Below, piece after piece: positions 6,363 to 7,208 of a stretch of DNA of 7,208 nucleotides. This stretch comes from Omnitrophica bacterium RIFCSPLOWO2_01_FULL_45_10 (GTDB taxonomy: Bacteria; Omnitrophota; Gorgyraeia; 2-01-FULL-45-10): positions 11,488-18,695 of the forward strand of contig MHFL01000012.1 in the NCBI GenBank assembly GCA_001804165.1, in the 5' to 3' direction. The notes beneath the pieces were generated by a model. It made no database searches. It saw only the letters and a program-made list of their open reading frames with translations, and was not told the DNA's origin. Each line of letters begins with the position of its first letter. Position 1 is the stretch's first letter. Made by a program: the position numbers and the translations under genes.

Positions 6363-7208
6363 ATGACTGATTGCGCTCTCATCTTCCCCGGCCAAGGCTC
6401 GCAGGTCGTAGGCATGGGAAAGGACCTTTATGAAAACTTTCCTCAGGCCAAAGATATTTTTGACAGAGCCAACGAAATCCTCAAATTCGATTTAAAAAAA
6501 CTTTGCTTTGAAGGCCCGTACGAAGAACTCTCGACCACCGATAATAGCCAGCCGGCAATATTCGCGATGAGCGTAGCGGCCCTCAGCGCCTTTCGATCTT
6601 CAACCGTTGCCGGCCAATACAACCCGCGGTTTACATTGGGCTTAAGTCTCGGGGAATATTCCGCGCTATTCGCGGCGGGCAGCATCGCGTTTGAAGACGC
6701 GCTCATTCTTGTGAGAAAGCGCGGTGAATTCATGGAGGAGGCCTCGCGGAAAAATCCCAGCAAGATGGCGTGCGTCATAGGGATGGAACCTGAAGGGGTC
6801 GAAGAACTGTGCAAAGGCATAGGATGTGAAATAGCGAACCTCAATTGTCCGGGCCAGATCGTCGTCTCAGGCAGGACAACTAATATAGAACTTTTGGCGA
6901 GTCTCGCGATGGAGAAGGGAGCGAAAAGGGTGATCATGCTTGACGTGAGCGGCGCGTTTCACTCCTCATTGATGGCGCAGGCGGGCGAAAAACTCAAAAA
7001 TTATATAGAGAAAGTTGCCATGTTTAAGCCAAAGATACCATTTATCTCAAACGTAGACGCGGGGCTTCATCATGAGCCGGCGAAGATAAAGGATAATCTC
7101 ATCGCTCAGGTTACGTCGAAGACCCTCTGGGAGGCTTCGATTCGGCTCGTTTTGAAAAACGGGGTGAGGACCTTTCTCGAGATAGGGCCGGGCCAGGGTT
7201 TAAGGGGT
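6363..7208 (+). CDS. fabD: malonyl-CoA:ACP transacylase FabD (3' end outside window)
   Basis: FabD moves the malonyl group from CoA to acyl carrier protein, supplying the extender for FabH and later synthases. The frame stays open from ATG 6363 to the last base, giving 282 residues of a family usually about 310 long, so roughly 30 are missing. Seen are FPGQGSQVVGMG (8-19, oxyanion-hole Q11), the nucleophile motif GLSLGEYSAL (93-102, catalytic S95), R120 in VRKRG, H200 in VSGAFHSSLM, and EIGPGQGL (273-280). The nucleophile elbow has L94 where E. coli has His (GHSLG); GLSLG is, from memory, also common in Firmicutes. Near Q249, QVTSKTLW replaces the common QVTSPVRW. The start is two bases after the fabH stop with only a weak ribosome site (purine-rich TTGAGTGGA at 6347-6355), so coupling to fabH translation is likely. 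Confidence 0.95.
   Translation, partial: MTDCALIFPGQGSQVVGMGKDLYENFPQAKDIFDRANEILKFDLKKLCFEGPYEELSTTDNSQPAIFAMSVAALSAFRSSTVAGQYNPRFTLGLSLGEYSALFAAGSIAFEDALILVRKRGEFMEEASRKNPSKMACVIGMEPEGVEELCKGIGCEIANLNCPGQIVVSGRTTNIELLASLAMEKGAKRVIMLDVSGAFHSSLMAQAGEKLKNYIEKVAMFKPKIPFISNVDAGLHHEPAKIKDNLIAQVTSKTLWEASIRLVLKNGVRTFLEIGPGQGLRG

Noticed and set aside
6443..6937. Minus-strand open frame of 164 codons
   Set aside because: It lies wholly inside fabD, whose motifs are clear in the + frame. The translation shows no recognisable domain.

Overview
The window is a dense bacterial housekeeping cluster. Nine genes all lie on the + strand, and most are separated by 0-35 bases or overlap. In order they are recG (3' part only), rsmD, coaD, pta, ackA, rpmF, plsX, fabH and fabD (5' part only). 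There is no tRNA, rRNA, CRISPR array, insertion sequence or phage gene, and no gene-free stretch over 81 bases. Base composition is about balanced. ATA, AGG and AGA codons are common throughout, and codon use looks uniform, so nothing suggests recent transfer of a single gene.

Organism: the sequence alone does not name it. The order recG-rsmD-coaD-pta-ackA-rpmF-plsX-fabH-fabD resembles the arrangement in many Clostridia, but without the yceD (DUF177) gene usually found before rpmF and without fapR before plsX. The compact gene packing, TTG starts and codon use also fit uncultured candidate-phylum bacteria such as Omnitrophota. That placement is a low-confidence inference.

Layout: bases 1-855 encode the C-terminal helicase half of RecG (DNA repair). 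Bases 887-1453 encode RsmD (16S rRNA methylation). A purine-rich spacer that fits a canonical G-quadruplex pattern leads into coaD (CoA synthesis), which starts with TTG. pta also starts with TTG, and that codon overlaps the coaD stop as TTGA. ackA abuts pta with no spacer, and rpmF starts inside the ackA 3' end behind a full TAAGGAGG. The longest spacer, 81 bases between rpmF and plsX, carries a perfect 28-base palindrome. plsX, fabH and fabD follow with spacers of 3 and 2 bases.

Function: the genes centre on acetyl-CoA and acyl carriers. CoaD makes the CoA precursor. Pta and AckA interconvert acetyl-CoA, acetyl phosphate and acetate with ATP formation. PlsX makes acyl phosphate for phospholipid synthesis, FabH uses acetyl-CoA to start fatty acid chains, and FabD supplies malonyl-ACP. 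RecG, RsmD and L32 tie the cluster to replication and translation. I found no convincing undescribed system. The best leads are the putative quadruplex at the coaD ribosome-binding region, the palindrome before plsX, and an unusual AckA. That AckA lacks two usual segments and has a seven-residue insertion lying on seven-base tandem repeats.
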